A DNA stretch of 64,000 nucleotides from Thelonectria olida. Taxonomy: Eukaryota > Ascomycota > Sordariomycetes > Hypocreales > Nectriaceae. The DNA lies in the NCBI GenBank assembly GCA_020736575.1, contig JAGPYM010000021.1, forward strand, positions 248,001-312,000. The letters run 5' to 3'. The notes below the pieces were generated by a model. That model had not been told where the DNA came from. It saw nothing but the letters and a program-made list of their open reading frames with translations, and did not search any database. Positions 42,197 to 53,813 of the stretch are shown piece after piece; the stretch's first letter is position 1, and each line of letters starts with the position of its first letter. The position numbers and the translations under genes were made by a program.

Positions 42197-43267
42197 ATGA
42201 TTTTAAACGGAATCTCAATCGTGAGTTACAACAAGGCAATTACTAATGGGTTATACACCGGATCTAATCGACAATTAGAATGAACACACCGAGCCTTATG
42301 AGGCCATCTCTCCTCTTAGACCCGAGTTGTCTCAGGCTGGAAAGACTGTCCTCGTCTGCGGTGGTTCCACAGGCATCGGACACGCCATTGCTCGAAACTT
42401 CTGCGAAGCTGGCGCCTCCAAGGTTGTCATCACGGGCCGTCGTTCCGACGTCCTGCAGGAAGCAGTTTCCAAACTCCATGAGGCACACCCCAATACTACG
42501 GTCATTGCCCGAACATGCAACCTGTTTGACCGGACTGAAGCTGAGAAGTTGTGGGACGGCTTTCAAGACGAAAAGGAATCCATCACGGTCGATGTGCTCG
42601 CTCTAAACGCAGTTCATTACCCAGAGCTTAAGCCGATTCTGGAGCAGGGCGCAGATAGGCTCTTTCAGGATTTCGAGGGGAACGTTCGGGCGCCATTGTA
42701 TCTCGTTGAGCGATTCTACAAGCAGCCGGAGCATTCCAAGCAAAAGGTAACGTCGCCTCAATATCATACCATTCGATCCTCTGTATTAGCCACCAGAAAC
42801 TGACAACAATCGAATTAGTACTGCCTCTTTGTCTCTACGCAAGACATCCACCGATGGGACAGCGCCCCTCAAATGCCAGGATATCAATTGACGAAGAACG
42901 CGTTCACTTGTGTTCTGCAGCAAATTGCGCGGGACACTCCAGCCGATTCCATGCAGATTGTCAGTTTCCATCCATCTGTCGTCTTCACAGAGGCGGCGGC
43001 TTCGGCAGGATACACGAAAGATACGTTGCCCTGGACCAGTGGTGAGTCGACAGTCTACAGTTTATGAGTATGGACCTTGGGACTAACAACTATGTAGAGG
43101 ATATCCCCGGTGGCTTTGCCGTTTGGGCCGCGTCTCCAGAGGCCCGATTCCTTCACGGCCGATTTGTGTGGTCGACTTGGGATGTAAAGGACTTGGCTTC
43201 GGACAAGGTCAAGGCAGAACTTGAGGCGGATCCATGGTTGTTGAAGGTGGGAGTCAAGGGACTTTGA
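42197..43267 (+). CDS. Short-chain dehydrogenase/reductase, four exons
   Basis: The exons are 42197-42220, 42279-42746, 42819-43041 and 43098-43267, giving 294 aa in phase. The 24-nt first exon encodes MILNGISI and is supported by a GTGAGT donor and a TTAG acceptor. The fold is a classical SDR: cofactor motif VLVCGGSTGIGHAIA, an Arg-containing second strand (ITGRRSDV) that favours NADP(H), the NAVHY segment in place of NNAG, and the catalytic YQLTK (Tyr and Lys) preceded by FVSTQ. The substrate is unknown. It is divergent from the Zn2Cys6 gene at 39772-41769, with about 430 bp between starts, so that factor could control it; this is inference. Confidence 0.9.
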
Positions 43268-44024
43268 ACTTCGCGTTAATACTACGAAGGTGTCAATATC
43301 ATTGAAATACGAAATAGCATGAAGCATGTCCTCCCATTGCCCATTCATTGTCATGTCCGACATCTCCGAGTCCCGGCTGTTCCGGGTGGGGGTGGGGACA
43401 CTCTCGGCCCCGCTCCGTGACGTACCCTAGAGCATTCGACCTGGGGAGATCGGATTTTATCAGATGCGCCGAACCGGGCCGTAACCGGAGTTTAGAGCAG
43501 AAATCATGCCAATAGGTCCGGAGAATCAAGCCGTCTATTTGGGGAAAGTAATACAGGGATGGTCTTGGGCCACAACGTTAAATATGAGCTGTGGTGGTGG
43601 TGGAAGAACGATTTACCATTGAAGGCAATTTTGACGTCACGAATCTACGTGTGCAGCCACTTGCGTCCCAGTCTCCAAACCAGTCATTACTCGAAATAAT
43701 TGCGAAGCTTTGGAGTAACCATTAAAACATCCCAATCATTTCCCGAAGAGCATGACTAATGCTACAATGCCGACCCAATAGCCGCGCGCGAGTCGTAATG
43801 CCGGACATCAACTAATTTGCCGACCCTCGGCCCTACCTTCGGAACTCCGTGCTTGTGCTTCGTCCACTGGTATATATCCGTATACCCGCAACTCCGGACA
43901 TGATAAAAGCCCTCGACAGTGTCTCTCAAAGTGGAATCTCTCTGCTGAACCTGTTCTATTTTTGGCGCTTCATTTATCTGATCTGATAATCTCTGTTTGA
44001 GAATACGAAAATACGAATATCAAA
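43268..44024. other. Intergenic region, AMID-like promoter
   Basis: About 750 bases. No gene seen. A G-rich tract (GGGTGGGGGTGGGG, near 43385) and a TGACGTA sequence near 43418 are visible. Confidence 0.5.
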
Positions 44025-45510
44025 ATGGTTCCAGCTCTTAAGAACGTCGTCGTCCTTGGCGGCTCCTATGTCGGCCTGGTATGTTCCGAATTCCGAAGCC
44101 CGGAGCGAGATGAGACTGAGCTGACGAATCGTGAAGGCGGCGGTCAAGGAGTTGACTACGGCTCTCCCCAAGACTCACAGAGTATGTGAAAATCCCAGTG
44201 TCCTTCCTTTTGCTCCGACGTTTGGAATTCTGACCACCTCACGTACAGATTCTCTTGGTTGAACCACACAGCCATTTCCACCATCTCTTCGCCTTTGTAA
44301 GTGGCCTGATCCTCTCACCGATACACCGCAACTGACGCAAAACACAGCCCAGATTCGCCATCTTGAGCGGCCATGAGCACAAAGCATTCATTCCTTACTC
44401 CGGTGCCTTTTCTACAGCTGCCGACCCAACTCAGCACTCTGTCATCAGGGCAAAAGCCATCTCCCTAGCCCAGGATCACGTCGTTCTCGACCGGGACTGG
44501 CAAGGCTCCAACAAAGTCCCCTTCGACTATGTCGTCGTTACTACGGGTACCCGGCTGACGCCTCCTGGCTCCATGGAGCACGACGAGAAGCACTTGTCGA
44601 TCGCTTACTTCAAGGCTTACCAGGAGAAGGTCAAGACTGCCAATGACATTGTCATCGTGGGCGGAGGTGCTGTGGGTGTGCAGATGGCGACCGATTTGAA
44701 GGAGCTTTACCCGGAGAAGAAGGTGACTCTGGTACACTCGCGCGACCGACTGATGCCGCTTTACCACCCCAAGATGGACGAGATTATCCGCGCTCGGTTC
44801 GCGGAGCTTGATATCAAGTAAGAGACAGCATTCCTCAATATGTGCATGGGATTTTGCATACTAACTGCAGCACCCAAGCTTGATCACTGGCTCTCGCGCC
44901 GTTGTGCCTCCCAACGGCTTTCCTACCGACGGCAGCAGATTCGAGGTGGAACTCAAGGACGGCCGCAAGGCCCCAGCAGCCGATCTCATCATCCCCGCGA
45001 CCGGCCAAACGCCCAACAACCAGTTCCTCGACGGCCTTGAGCCCTCGGATGGCGTATCACTGACTAACCCCGCCAACGGCTTCATCAAGGTCCTCCCAAC
45101 CCTCCAGTTCCAGGATCCCAAGTATCCCAATTTCTTCGCTGCCGGCGACATTGCCGATAGCGGAGCGCACAAAGCCGCTCGTCCCGGCGTTGGACAAGCG
45201 CAAGTCGTTGCTCAAAACATTGCTGCCATGATTTCGGGAAAGCAGCCTACCGAGAACATTGTAGTAACGCCGCCGGCGATTCATCTCACTTTGGGTTTGG
45301 TGAAGAATATGATCTTCCGAAATCCCGACACGAAGGCCGGCGTGACAGAGCCTTGGGTCAACCCGAAGGAGGAGTAAGTATTCGCCCACAACGCGCTGAG
45401 GGGCAGATTTAGCTGACATTATAAATAGTGGCAAATCAGATATGGGAATAGACGGCGTGTGGGAGAGACGAGGCGTCAAGGTCGCTAGACATGAGGACTA
45501 CCATCTTTAG
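44025..45510 (+). CDS. AMID/FSP1-like NAD(P)H oxidoreductase, six exons
   Basis: Introns are at 44079-44136, 44182-44248, 44297-44347, 44818-44878 and 45374-45428, giving 397 aa. This is a two-dinucleotide-binding flavoprotein: the N-terminal FAD motif VVVLGGSYVGLAAV is split by intron 1, the NAD(P)H motif is IVIVGGGAVGVQMATDL, and the FAD-binding C-terminal motif is FFAAGDIADSGAHKAARPG. The relatives are AIF-like enzymes called AMID or AIFM2/FSP1, which in animals and fungi reduce quinones and have been tied to cell death or to protection from lipid peroxidation. There is no clear mitochondrial leader. The C-terminal exon encodes MGIDGVWERRGVKVARHEDYHL. A type II NADH dehydrogenase-like role is an alternative. 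Confidence 0.88.
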
Positions 45511-45996
45511 AGGTTATGTACGATTAAAAGTTTTAGAGTTGCTATTATGCCAAGCGATATAACAGGTGATATTCTTATTGTTGAAGTACCTATGGAGGTT
45601 AGCATAGAGGGCTTAATAGCAGCCGCGGTGAAATAACGAAGGGATAGCCGCCCGGTTTGACAATGCTGAGACCACTTCTAAGTTGATTGGGCTGCAATTC
45701 ACGCAACGCAATAAGTTGGTTGGTTTCGTACGGGGCAGGACTCAAACCGAATGCTCCAATTGGTCATCGCACATGCATGGTGCACGCAGACGCAGCAGAC
45801 CCTGGGCATATTAGCCGCTCGTAAGCAATCTTGAAACACATACAGGCGCCAGGCACTTGCCAGGCACGTTATTTCAGGCTGCGGCTTCGGCTGCTCGATC
45901 TGTAGGTCAGGTAACTTTTGTTTCATCCTCTCTCTCTTCTACCGAGTGCTTCCTCAACTTCCTCTTCTGCCTTTTAGCTCGGCTTCCCTTCCTTTA

Positions 45997-48524
45997 ATGG
46001 CAATCATGGCTCGCAACAGCGACCTCGGGTTGTCTAGCTGGGAGCCTGTCGACCTTGGCGCATGTTCTTCATCGCAGGAGGTTTGTGCAGTCTTATCGCA
46101 TGATGCACATCTCGACTAACACCTCGAAAGGCCCTCAATGCTGCTGAGACGCAAGGAAATGCCACACCGCCACGACGGAGATCCTCGACTGAAGACTCTG
46201 AAGTCCATGAGAGCGAGGCCGCCCGTCTCCGAACTCGTCGCCAACGCGCTACATCAATGAACGCATGTGCTGGACCATACACACTCATCGACGAATCTAT
46301 TCATGCTCAAGCCAACCCCTCATTTGAGAGTACTTCTGCCGAGAGCCGGAGCTCACACGACGAACCAACGAAGTCTCCTGCAACAGTTCAGAAGCCTCAT
46401 TCACCTAATGCAGTCTGCGCAATCTTGAGAAAGCTGGTGAAACCTATCAGTCTTCACTCTTTGCGGACGTATTTCAAGACATTCAATGCTCCCGAGCCAC
46501 CGAAGGAAGTCTGCAGCAAGAGCAAGTCATTCGCGTTCCGCCATGTCGCCCTCTTCCATCTACCAGCTCTGGCAGTCACCCTTACACTCCTATATCTATA
46601 CGTTATAGAGTGTCGTTGGCCTCTTTCCCACCCTACAGCTGAAGAACTTGCTACCCTTCAATTTGCGGCCAAGGCACATGAGGTCTTGATTCTCATTTCT
46701 CTGACGGACATATTGCTGTATAGAATATGCTATGGTCTCTTGGTCGAAACCAGCGGTATTCCACTCGGTTTCATTTCTTCACCTTTCCACCTTGGCTCTC
46801 CTATCCAGTACCTTTTGAGCTGGGAGTTCTGGGCTGCACTACGATGCTCCGCCACGACTCACACATTTCACAAGATCACAGGTGCTGCGATTCTAGTAGT
46901 CGGCCTGCTTTGCATCGGGGCGAGCCCATTCTCAGCAATTGTGATGATCCCTCGCCAAGGGTGGTGGGACATAGGCAGAGGCAATGGGGTTGTCTATCTA
47001 AACCACAGCCTGTACGGGATGGATCTCGACTCTCGACATGTACCTCAGAATTTGAACATTGGGAATGATACGGGGTGTACACATGCCGAATGCCTACCCA
47101 GCCGACAGTTGACACTGCAGAATCTCTACGGTGCCATACATGATAACCAGAGCCCGTTGTTGTTCAACGTAGAGCAACATACAATCAAGTATGTAAGGAA
47201 CATTACATACACATACTACCATCCGCAGCGGTCCACGTCGCAGAGTCCTCGACCAATTTCGCTCTCCACCGATTTCGGCCCCTACAATTGGTTCAGCACG
47301 GTGGCTGTCGCAACATGTCCCATGTCCTTCCTGAGCAGCGTTTCAAGCCTGTTAGATTTCGCTACGGTCGTCAGCGGCGACGGGTTTAAACGCCATCCCG
47401 GAGAGACGCTTCAAAAGTTCGAACAGCTGGAGACTGGGCCTGTAAGAATGCGCAAATGGAAACAACCTCTCGTCGCGGTCAACTGCGCGCAGAGAGCTTG
47501 GGCAGAAAAAGTGGTGTCTTTCTATTTCGTTTCCGAACTCTTCAACAAGACCATCTCCCTTGACATTGACGAGCACGCCGGTCTCAAGGATTTGGTCAAG
47601 GATGTTGAGGGACCGCCGGGCCCTGTCGGATATCGCTTTCTCAACCTTGCCGATAATATGAGCCTTCCCATCAGTGCAAACATCTTGTTTGCCTCACGTG
47701 TCGGCAAGAATGACAGCAGTCATATCACGCTTAGCCTCTGCCTCGTTTCCGCGCGCTGGGTCGAGGCCGATCTCTGGATGGATTCAACTACATCAGGTAT
47801 AATTCAGAGCCACCTGAACATTTCCTTCGGGGATTTCGCCAAAAGTTTTCGAGATGCTTCCGAGGATACCCAGGTAATCAAGCTGAGAAATGGATGGTTG
47901 AATGGCATTGGTGCTCCCACAAACAAAACGGCAGCAAGCTCAGCATATGACTTAATTTCACGTTACTGCGATACCGGAGAGGGCTTCAAGTTGTACTGCC
48001 TTCCGATTGCCCTCGCCTCGCATATCACGGATGCCTTGGCTCAGCCCGGGGACACCAGCGTTGGTATCGGCGCAACGGGTAACATGAGCTCACGGTATTA
48101 CCTGACACGCTTTGAGAAAAGATTTGCTTATAGCTTTCAGAATGGTAGCACCATCCCTGTAGCATTCGCTTCGCTCCTTCTTCATTGTTTGGCGGTTGTT
48201 ATCCATTTAGCATTAGTCGTCTCGTCTAAGCACCCGTGGCATGGAACGGGTTGGGGAAGTTTTGGTCAAATGATGGTTCTTGCCTTGCGTTCGAGGGTTC
48301 TAGAGGAGTTGGGCAACGTTGGAGGAGGGGTGGCCAGTTCCCAGACATGGAGGAAGACGGCCATGGTGAGGGCTGTAGGGGAGGATGGTCAATTAGAGAT
48401 TGTCCTGGGGGAGACGAAAGGGGTGGTTGAGAGTGAAGCGTTTCAGGAGTTGGAGGACGGGCGTAAGAATGGGAAGACGGAGAGAAAGGCTCACCGAGTC
48501 GAGGCGGGAGTGAAGTATAGTTAA
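45997..48524 (+). CDS. Large multi-pass membrane protein with extracellular domain, two exons
   Basis: The exons are 45997-46080 and 46131-48524 (50-nt intron with GTTTGT donor, CTAAC branch and AAAG acceptor), giving 825 aa. A hydrophilic N-terminal tail of about 170 residues precedes three membrane spans: FHLPALAVTLTLLYLYV, AHEVLILISLTDILLYRI and GAAILVVGLLCIGASPF. A long outer domain with many N-x-S/T sites follows, then a last span, PVAFASLLLHCLAVVIHLAL, and a short cytoplasmic tail. This plan is common in ascomycete hypothetical membrane proteins and is shared with the genes at 35089-37781 and 56741-59011. No enzyme motif is recognisable. It converges with the Zn2Cys6 gene at 48718. Confidence 0.85.
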
Positions 48525-48717
48525 GACAGGGGAAGTGAAACATCCAGAAAAGGGATAATGGCATCGATGGACTGATCAATAAACCAAAAGTGAAGGCTAT
48601 TAGTCTCTGCAACTCTGCATCAAACCTCGGGGGCTCTCGTGAGACTTAGCTGTCACGTTAATTCACGCAAACAGATCTTCACTTCAAACCAAACTCCAGA
48701 AGATTCACCTTGATATT

Positions 48718-51001
48718 TTAAGAATGCAGCGTTCTGTGTTCACTCCAAGACGCCCTCAGCCCATCCAACACTGTTCTCGTCGGCCAAGCATGCTCCCTCT
48801 CCAGCGTAGACATCAACTCTATGATGGCCGCCTGCTCGCCCGGCTCATGGAAGTACTCCCCGCACATTGATATTCCCACACCAGCCGTGACCATGGTTGC
48901 CTGGAACTTCTGATCGCACAAGGCCAAGCCGCATATCCGCCTCGTGGATTGTCGGAGCAGTTCTCCCAGAGCTTGATGCGCAGCGCTAGCGCCGATGCCG
49001 ATGCGTTGCAACTTTGAGTCGTGGACCGCAAGAACTACGCGGGCAATCTCGATATGCTGGAGAGCCATGACCTGGCATTGGTTTGCCATCCAGATAGTGG
49101 GAAAGTATCGGCCTTCGCTTGGATCCCGATCTTTATAGTACAGTGGCTTGAAATGAGGCGGAGGTGTTTCGTCCAAGAACCTCTCAAAATCCTTGAGCGC
49201 ATTCCACTCCTCCGACCTTGATCTCCTCCCTTCGACACTGAGCGCATCGGCGTCTTCACTGAAACAGAACTTGAGTATGTGAGCACACCAGCTAATCACG
49301 CAGTTGGTCCAGTCGTGGTCATCTGCTGCCTCCATGCTGCTAAAGTTGGCATAGTCTTTGACAGCCAATATGGGTAATCGGAATGGCCGCCGGTGGATTA
49401 GTACGGACCAGATTTCTTGGCGCAGGGCGATCCAGCAAGCCGAGTGCCTGAGAGACGGCATGGACGGGGCGAAGATGCCTGGGTCTCGGGGTGGTTGGAA
49501 CAACCCAAAGGACTTGTCTTGCTGGGCTTGGAAGACGGCTTGAATCGCTATGGAGAAGGTCTCGTTATCCATGCCGGTGAAATGTGCTATCAGACGATTA
49601 GGACTGTTGGATTACAAGTGTGCGGGGAGCGCCTTACTGTCGACTTGTTCGTGGTAGCGCAGAATTGTAATCGCCGTCAAGGCGTCATCGCTGCAGGCTT
49701 CTGTAGGATCTCTAGACACATCCATAAGGTATGATATGCACTTGTTATGATAGCATATTGCCGATGCCTCATTGAGATCTGGCAAGAGAATGCCATTGTA
49801 CTCGACTATGCTGTTTGGGTCTCGCAAGGCCCAGAGCTGGGTCAGAAACCTCGCCGCCGCAGTGCAAATTGCGTTTAGGAGCAACGGGCTATACATGGCA
49901 CGAACGGGTACCACATTGCAGTAGTGATGGTCTCTGTCATTAGTATCGAACTAAGGGGTTGTTAGGCAGACAATATCGGAGAGAAGCCCGACATGTGAAA
50001 AATGGCTTACGGAGTTGGAGAGTCTTTCAATGAAACAGCGTACGAGACAGCCTTCTTGCATGCTCAAAGAAGATCCAGCGTAGAGTTTTGGGACGTTGAT
50101 AGCGCTGCCAGAGATGGAGGGCACGCTGTTCGGTCGGTGATGTTGGTGATAGGGGGACTCGGTCTGCGAGCCGGCCGAATCATTACCCATCGCCGAAGCC
50201 GTCTCAAGATGATTATGTTGCCATCTGGAGTGAAAGCCTTCGGGCTCCGAGTAAGAAGTATTTGACGGCTTATCATAGATGGAAGAGGACGGCGTGAGGA
50301 GATTGTCGGTAGTAGTTTCGTCGTTGACGATTGGGTTTTGGTCATCGACATCGATATCGCCCTCCGATGGAGACGCCTCTTGATTTAGCGAAGATGGCAC
50401 ACACAACTGGCCGCCGTTTTCCAATTGTCCAGACCTGGAAAACGATTGCAGTACTTGGGCAGCGGCGTTCAAGGAGGAGTCTGGTTGCCCATCCCTCTCG
50501 GGTTGAGGCTTTCGGATGGATCGGGTAGGAGCATTGTCAGATTCGTCGATGATTGCGAGAGGGCTTTGCTGTTGTTCTATGAGGGGTGAGCCATATTATT
50601 AATAAATGAAGCAGCGTTATTCTCACTTTGAGTCCCGGTTTGGATCCAAGTTTGATCGGGATCAAAGGCAAAAGTGTTTTGGGTGGTGATGAGTCGTTTG
50701 ACGCGGAACCGCTTCGTCGGTTTTTGGCAATTTGAGGAGGACTTTTTGCAGTTGGCGCAGGGAGTTTCTCCATCACCTGAGAAGAACGAGCACAATGATT
50801 AGTCCAAAGATGCCCCGCGACGCTGACGATGGTTGCATTTGGGGTGGCCGAGGAGAACCCACATTTCAGATGCTTCTCTGCAGGTGGGCGAAGGAGGAAT
50901 ATCCTGTCAGCTTCGCATCAAGTCAAAGACAGTGAAACCAAGTCAAACAAACCTCTACACTTGTCGCAAGGAACAGTTCTTGTGCGGGGTTGCGGAGCCA
51001 T
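48718..51001 (-). CDS. Zn2Cys6 transcription factor, six exons
   Basis: The exons on the minus strand are 50953-51001, 50863-50877, 50627-50776, 50011-50576, 49638-49950 and 48718-49586, giving 653 aa in phase. The zinc cluster is assembled from the first three exons, one of only 15 nt: C-DK-C-REKHLK-C-DGETP-C-AN-C-KKSSSN-C, followed by basic residues (KRFRVKR). A Ser/Asp-rich linker comes next. The regulatory domain carries CFIERLSNSFD, YSPLLLNAICTAAARFLTQ and, near the C-terminus, the fungal-specific TF domain 2 pattern (RHSACWIALRQEIWSVLI, FPTIWMANQCQVMALQHIEIA). The start is ATG 50999-51001. It lies upstream of a sugar transporter in the same orientation and could regulate it, but nothing in the sequence proves this. 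Confidence 0.9.
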
Positions 51002-51606
51002 GACACGGCGGCATCACGGAGCGCATTCACGGTGTTTCGATTTTTCTGCTGGTCTGAGATTGAGATGACCAAACAAGGAAGCAGTTCGCCGAGTTGTCGA
51101 CATGGGTGGAAGGAAGGGGAATGTGATTCATTCTTATGCAAGGGCGAACATGGGATTGTTGCTGTATCCACGTCGTGGTTCCCCGCACGAGACAAGGATG
51201 GCATGACTAGTGTTGAGAGGCTTGCATGAATACCCAGAATCTTTCTTCTTTGCACTAGAGCTGGAGATGGTTTAGGGGCTTGAGTGGTTGACCGAATCAC
51301 AGTGTTTGTGAATGGGGGTTGTACTGTTGGGGCGAGTGTTCTCCAAGACTCCAACGGTTTGCTCGTTGGATGCATAAGCAGCTGCAAGTGGAGAGGAGGG
51401 CAACGGCAAACTAGATATCATCACAGGAAGGTGCTTACAGCACCAGGAAGTAGAGGAATCGAGATGAATACAAAGAGAGTTGTGTATTCACAAGGGACGA
51501 CGCCCAAAATACACAATCTAGATAGAATGCAAAAGCCCACCATCCCCCAAACACGCAGTAAAATATGCTCGAGATACCCTGACTAACTAAGTAGACAGTC
51601 CGCCAT
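51002..51606. other. Intergenic region, promoter of the Zn2Cys6 gene
   Basis: About 600 bases between the sugar transporter stop and the regulator start. No gene seen. Confidence 0.5.
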
Positions 51607-53365
51607 CTAAGCAGCACTGGTGACCTGATATCTAGCGTCAGTCCAGACCTCCCGGTCGATGCGTCGGCGAATCTCCTCCTCCTCGATAATGTTGTGATCT
51701 CCAAACAGCTCGGAAATCTGCTCAAGCGACTTGCCAGACGTCTCAGGAACGAGGAAGAAGGAGAAGACAGCAGCGGCCGCGCAGAAGCAGCCAAAGAAGA
51801 GGTACGTGCCCCAGCCGAGCTTGATCATCATCTCAGGAACCACGACGCCGATAATGAAGTTGGCGAGCCAAATCATGGCAGTGGCGGCGCCGACACCCTT
51901 GGCACGCTTGGAGCTGGGGAAGACTTCGGCGGGAAGGGTCCAGGCAAGAGGACCATAAGACACGGCGTAGCAAAGAACGTAGATGTCTGCGAAAGGAAAC
52001 ATGTCAGTTCGGTTTCGGTAATCAGTGACAAACAGGACAAAACTTACAGATCAGGGCAACTCCAAACCATCCCATGGCCTTGTGAGTCTCCCACTTGTCG
52101 TTGAACTTGTTCACAACTCCAGCCATGATCAGATGGGGAATAGCCATGGCGATACCTCCTCCAATAGCCAACTTACGACGGCCAAACTTGTCGAGGTAGA
52201 GGAACGTGGGGATGCCCGCAGCGAGCTGACAGATGTTGACCATGCCTGACAGGATCAGCGCCATATCAGCCGACTGGCCCAGGGCGGCAAAGAATGTCGG
52301 GGCGTAGTAGACGAAGGCGTTGATTCCAGAGAATTGCTGGAAGAATGGGATGCCCAGAGCGATGAGAGTGCGCTTGAGATACTTGGGTCGGAACAGATCA
52401 GCCCACTGAGCGAGCTCCAGCTTGATGGGGTTGGTGGTTTGGTGGTCACGCTCGAGAATGGCCTGCTGGAATCGAACCTCGGAGAGGATTCCCTTCCACT
52501 CGGCCTGGACACGGTCGTCGGTAACGGGGACCCGGCGAAGCTTGGAAAGGGACTGCAAGCTGTCGTCGTCGCGGCCGCGCATCGCCAACCAACGGGGAGA
52601 ATAGGGGAAGAAGTGAATGCCCAAGCCGACCATGAGCGCGGGGACCATCTGGAGGAGGAAAGGCAGACGGAAAGACCACTCTCCTTCAATCTCCTTAGTA
52701 CCGTAGGTGCACCAGTACGCGATAATGGCGCCGATGACGATGCTGATAGCCTCCAGAACGAGCAGCGAGCCTCGCAAGTTGGGTGGCGCGATTTCTGAGA
52801 TGTACAACGGAGCTCCCATAGCCAGAGTGCCAACACCAACGCCACCGATGGTTCGGCCGGCGACGAGGGTTCCGTAGTCGGGAGCAGCTGTCTGAATGAT
52901 GGCACCGACGCAGAAGAAGAATGTTGCCACGGTCAAGGACCACTTTCGAGAGATGCGATCGGCGAGGTACGGAAGAAACAAACAACCGACGAAGGCGCCG
53001 AGCTCCAACATGCCCGTCATGAAGCCGACGTTGAAGCCGTAGCCGGAATGGCCTGGGGCAGTCTCGGGGAACTTCTTGTGGAACTGGTCCATGACCAGGA
53101 TGATGGAGATGACGCCCTGGTCTTTGACGCAGAAATGTTAGCCGCATTGTTTAATGGTGAATGCTGCCGTAGACTTACCATATCCAAAGGAGAAGCCTCC
53201 GAAGGAAGCCAGAGCTGCAGCGCCCAGAACATAGGGCGAGCGAACGATCCCAGCCAAGCCATTGGAGTCGTACGAGATGATGGCTCCGACCTGGACTTGG
53301 ACGTCAGAATCCTCGATCTGGCTGTCCGACGCCTTCGCGTGGCTGACAGATTCCTTGGTCTCCAT
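51607..53365 (-). CDS. MFS sugar transporter, three exons
   Basis: The exons are 53179-53365, 52048-53121 and 51607-51986, giving 546 aa. ATG 53363-53365 opens METKESVSHAK. Sugar porter signatures are clear: GYDQGVI in helix 1, YLADRISRKWS in loop 2-3 (the R-x-G-R-R/K-type loop), PLYISEIAPPNLRG after helix 4, PESPRW replaced by YSPRWLAMRGR, QQFSGINAFVYYAPTFF in helix 7, and PAEVFPSSKRAKG plus PETSGKSLEQI near the C-terminus. Such proteins take up hexoses, pentoses or oligosaccharides by proton symport in the plasma membrane. Inverted CCGGGG sites upstream suggest carbon catabolite control. The exact sugar cannot be predicted. Confidence 0.95.
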
Positions 53366-53681
53366 GTTTGATACCAATGGACCGATCAATGAGATGAAGC
53401 AGAAAAGATGAAAGTTGAGAGATGGTGAGGATGGACTGCTGTAGACACCAAGATCATGAGTCTTCTTCTTCCCCAAGGACGTGGTGTTGCGGCCCTTTTA
53501 ATACTTGCTCGTTCAAACAGACGTCACAGCTCTGACCAGCACCAGGGGATGAAGTTTTACGGCTGGCACCACCATTTCGGCCACGCCACTCCAAGCACTT
53601 GGGCGCCAAAACGGCTTGAACGCCCCCCATGGGGAGAGAGTCGCCTTGGTTAGTCTCATCTTGGGGCCCATTCCCCCCGGC

Positions 53682-53813
53682 CGGGGAAAAACTTGGGGAG
53701 CTGCCGCCTCCGCAGCCCTCAGCCGCCAGGGATGAAGGTTTTCTGCTTGCTTACGTCTGGGAGATTCCGATTGGCCTGCAGGCTGTTTTCTCCATGGAGT
53801 CCGGGGTCCGGGG
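53682..53813. promoter_or_regulatory. Cluster of CreA-type sites upstream of the sugar transporter
   Basis: The CreA consensus is SYGGRG. An inverted pair CCCCGGCCGGGG lies at 53682-53693, and direct copies of CCGGGG follow at 53801-53806 and 53808-53813, some 320-450 bp before the transporter ATG on the minus strand. Paired CreA sites are the functional form in Aspergillus; action here is inferred. Confidence 0.45.
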
